In this document: piece by piece, positions 62,808 to 64,000 of the stretch
How the letters are laid out: the number at the start of each line of letters is the position of its first letter
How positions within the stretch are numbered: position 1 is the stretch's first letter
Assembly (NCBI RefSeq): GCF_003335585.1
Contig: NZ_QBFD01000001.1
Span: forward strand, 1-64,000
Length of the DNA: 64,000 bases
From: Sulfitobacter sp. DFL-14
GTDB lineage: Bacteria > Pseudomonadota > Alphaproteobacteria > Rhodobacterales > Rhodobacteraceae
Direction: 5' to 3'
The notes under the pieces: model-generated
Seen by the model: only the letters and a program-made list of their open reading frames with translations
Databases searched by the model: none
Told to the model about the DNA's origin: nothing
Position numbers and translations under genes: made by a program

Positions 62808-63644
62808 CTAGTCGAACCGGGCTTGAAAGCTCGTCGGCGTCAGGGTGACATGGTGATCCAGCGGGGGGCGGAGCTCGAAAGCTCTTGGCCCCCGCGCGTT
62901 GTTGTAAATCCTGAAGAGATGCCAGATATCCCTGTTCTCATCCGCCACACGCAGTTCATTTTGTGAGATATGGAACGGTGTGCGATCCCAGCCATTTGTC
63001 GTTTTGACCTCAAGCAGGCGAGGGGTGCCGTCAGGCGTGAAGCTGGAAATGTCGTAGCCCGCGCCGTCGCCCTGAACATCACTGGTCCACTCCACTTTGT
63101 CAGCGAGGTCGTTTCTTCCTGCATCCCTGAGGGTGGCGCGTTCATGGGCCAGGGCACGTTCTTCGCCCAGCCGTCCGAGCGCGCGATTGCGTTCATCGCG
63201 CCCGGCAGCGTCAAAACGTTGCGCCGTGGCGGTCAATTTCTTCAGACCGCGGGGTGGCGGTTCGTTGCGCATGTGCGGCGGGGTGACAAGTTCAATCGTA
63301 TCAGTGGAATATATCGCCTGAGGTTCCGCGAAACCGGAAAGCGGCATGATGCCACGGTTTGAAGTCAGCCACCGCGCGACCGCGTCCTCCAGTGACGTCT
63401 GGTAGTGCGCATTGGGTGCGTATCCGGGGAGCCAGATTTCTCCGGCACCCATAAGCACGCCACTGATGTTCATGTGCTTCCGCTCGATCGACGTTTCGGT
63501 GCGCTCGTTGATCTCCTTGATCTGCGCTAGCAGCGCGCGTCTGTGTTGAGACTTGTTGGGAGTGGCGCCGGAGAGAACCATACGGAACATGGCGAAGTAG
63601 TCCGCCACGATCAGGTCGTTCTCTTCGTCAGTCCAGTCCACCAT
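62808..63644 (-). CDS. DUF3883 domain protein (predicted restriction-like nuclease fold)
   Basis: A 278-aa protein. The N-terminal part (WTDEENDLIVADYFAMF; RALLAQIKEINERTETSIER) resembles the helical region seen with HNH or DUF3883 proteins of accessory regions. The C-terminal DUF3883 domain has GDGAGYDISSFTPDGTPRLL followed by EVKTT, giving the D...E-x-K pattern of PD-(D/E)xK nucleases. Such proteins are often found in defence or mobile regions. It lies 126 bp from a tRNA-Cys fragment. Activity and target are unknown. Confidence 0.78.
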   Translation of the reverse strand: MVDWTDEENDLIVADYFAMFRMVLSGATPNKSQHRRALLAQIKEINERTETSIERKHMNISGVLMGAGEIWLPGYAPNAHYQTSLEDAVARWLTSNRGIMPLSGFAEPQAIYSTDTIELVTPPHMRNEPPPRGLKKLTATAQRFDAAGRDERNRALGRLGEERALAHERATLRDAGRNDLADKVEWTSDVQGDGAGYDISSFTPDGTPRLLEVKTTNGWDRTPFHISQNELRVADENRDIWHLFRIYNNARGPRAFELRPPLDHHVTLTPTSFQARFD

Positions 63645-63769
63645 ATCAAGACCTTAGCCCCGGTGATAGAAGCTGTCACGCAGAGAGGCGAGTTTCATGG
63701 CAACCGTAAACCGCACCAGTATCCGCGCTGACTAGGCAGCGTAAAAAGCGTCTGCGTTGTCGAGGAGAT

Positions 63770-63813
63770 TGGAGGCGAGTACCGGAATCGAACCGGTGTA
63801 CACGGATTTGCAA
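63770..63813 (-). other. tRNA-Cys 3' fragment, probable attachment-site scar
   Basis: Read on the minus strand it gives the anticodon loop with GCA (63811-63809), the 3' side of the anticodon stem, a T-arm ACCGG-TTCGATT-CCGGT, the 3' acceptor strand, discriminator T and an encoded CCA, all as in tRNA-Cys. The match stops at the 5' edge of the anticodon loop: the next bases cannot pair to form the anticodon stem, and no D-arm follows. Integrases that use tRNA genes leave exactly such a 3' copy at the far end of their element. Confidence 0.8.
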
Positions 63814-63886
63814 GAGTATCTAAGAGACTGTTTTGAATTGATAAAGTGTTTAGATTGCCGTCGAGAATCGGAGGAACATATCAAGA

Positions 63887-64000
63887 ATGTTTAGACGTGG
63901 AAGGGTTGTCGCGCGAAGTGGTGCAAACGAGAGCAGAGCAACGCCATCCGTCAATGAAAAGACGACTTCTCGGCGCCCGTTGTCGGCCCTAAGCCGACAT
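63887..64000 (+). CDS. Possible partial CDS running off the window
   Basis: An open frame of 38 codons from an ATG preceded by GGAGGA, continuing to the window end. The product begins MFRRGRVVARSGANESRATP and is basic; no domain is recognised. A perfect 7-bp inverted repeat (TGTCGGC...GCCGACA, 63981-63999) lies inside it, so it may not be a gene. Composition here differs from the core genome to the left. Confidence 0.25.
   Translation, partial: MFRRGRVVARSGANESRATPSVNEKTTSRRPLSALSRH

Noticed and set aside
62635-62811. A 58-codon frame (GTG start) after hutU with three cysteines, ending within the DUF3883 stop region
   Set aside because: Its start codon lies inside the hairpin after hutU, there is no ribosome-binding site, and no family is recognised. 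It is kept only as a possible chance frame.
1-64000. CRISPR arrays, complete insertion sequences or prophage genes
   Set aside because: No regularly spaced repeat of 25-40 bp, no transposase or integrase frame, and no phage structural gene was found in the window.

Overview
The window is about 64 kb of GC-rich alphaproteobacterial chromosome. Its gene content and order point to the Rhodobacteraceae (Roseobacter group): a tad pilus locus with Flp pilins carrying the GAVTVDWVV signature, a cytochrome c oxidase cluster without coxA, a compact hut cluster using the formimidoylglutamate deiminase route, frequent ATGA/TAATG overlaps, and family-type GC-rich intergenic hairpins. The genus cannot be fixed from the sequence alone.

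Layout. 1-1.7 kb: a probable toxin-antitoxin pair (excisionase-type HTH antitoxin and PIN toxin) behind a 9-bp tandem repeat and an 18-bp-arm palindrome. 1.7-4.2 kb: ligase-associated DEXH helicase. 4.4-17.9 kb: a complete-looking tad/cpa type IVc pilus export locus, all on the minus strand (AAA ATPase, CpaA/TadV prepilin peptidase, two TadD lipoproteins, TadC, TadB, CpaF, CpaE/TadZ, OmpA-like lipoprotein, CpaC secretin, CpaB, two Flp pilins), with a plus-strand lytic transglycosylase facing the pilins. TadE/F/G pseudopilins are not here. 18.1-19.7 kb: small GNAT protein and scoAB (ketone body/3-oxoacid CoA transferase). 19.8-26.1 kb: L,D-transpeptidase, topA, dprA, tldD (minus).

26.3-33.9 kb (plus): coxB, ctaB, a 61-aa membrane protein, ctaG, coxC, surf1, then thrC, an M16 peptidase and a GNAT gene in overlapping series. 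33.9-38.5 kb: NTF2-like protein, SHMT-like PLP enzyme divergent from an MBL-fold protein, and an FAD-dependent 2-hydroxyacid dehydrogenase. 38.7-40.9 kb: apt, a LysE exporter and mtnP, where MtnP releases adenine that Apt can salvage. 41.0-47.3 kb: glycosyltransferase, SulP transporter, RsgA, flavin reductase, GNAT, EcsC. 47.3-49.8 kb: modABC. 49.9-55.4 kb: NUDIX, DUF1178, SDR, lysC, ptsP.

55.4-62.6 kb: the histidine utilisation cluster. hutF-hutC (minus) are divergent from hutI-hutH-hutG-hutU (plus), with a HutC-type palindrome in the 78-bp gap. Together they take histidine through urocanate, imidazolonepropionate, formimidoylglutamate and formylglutamate to glutamate. 62.8-63.6 kb: a DUF3883 nuclease-fold protein. 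At 63770-63813 lies the 3' third of a tRNA-Cys gene on the minus strand with no 5' part. This is best read as an attachment-site scar of a tRNA-targeting integrative element extending to the right of the window.

Most of the window is ordinary core genome. The unusual signals are at its two ends (TA module operator, att scar with DUF3883) and in structured intergenic DNA: nested palindromes near 34.6 and 37.0 kb, a duplicated twin-hairpin unit at 17.9-18.1 kb, and triple hairpins between coxB and ctaB.
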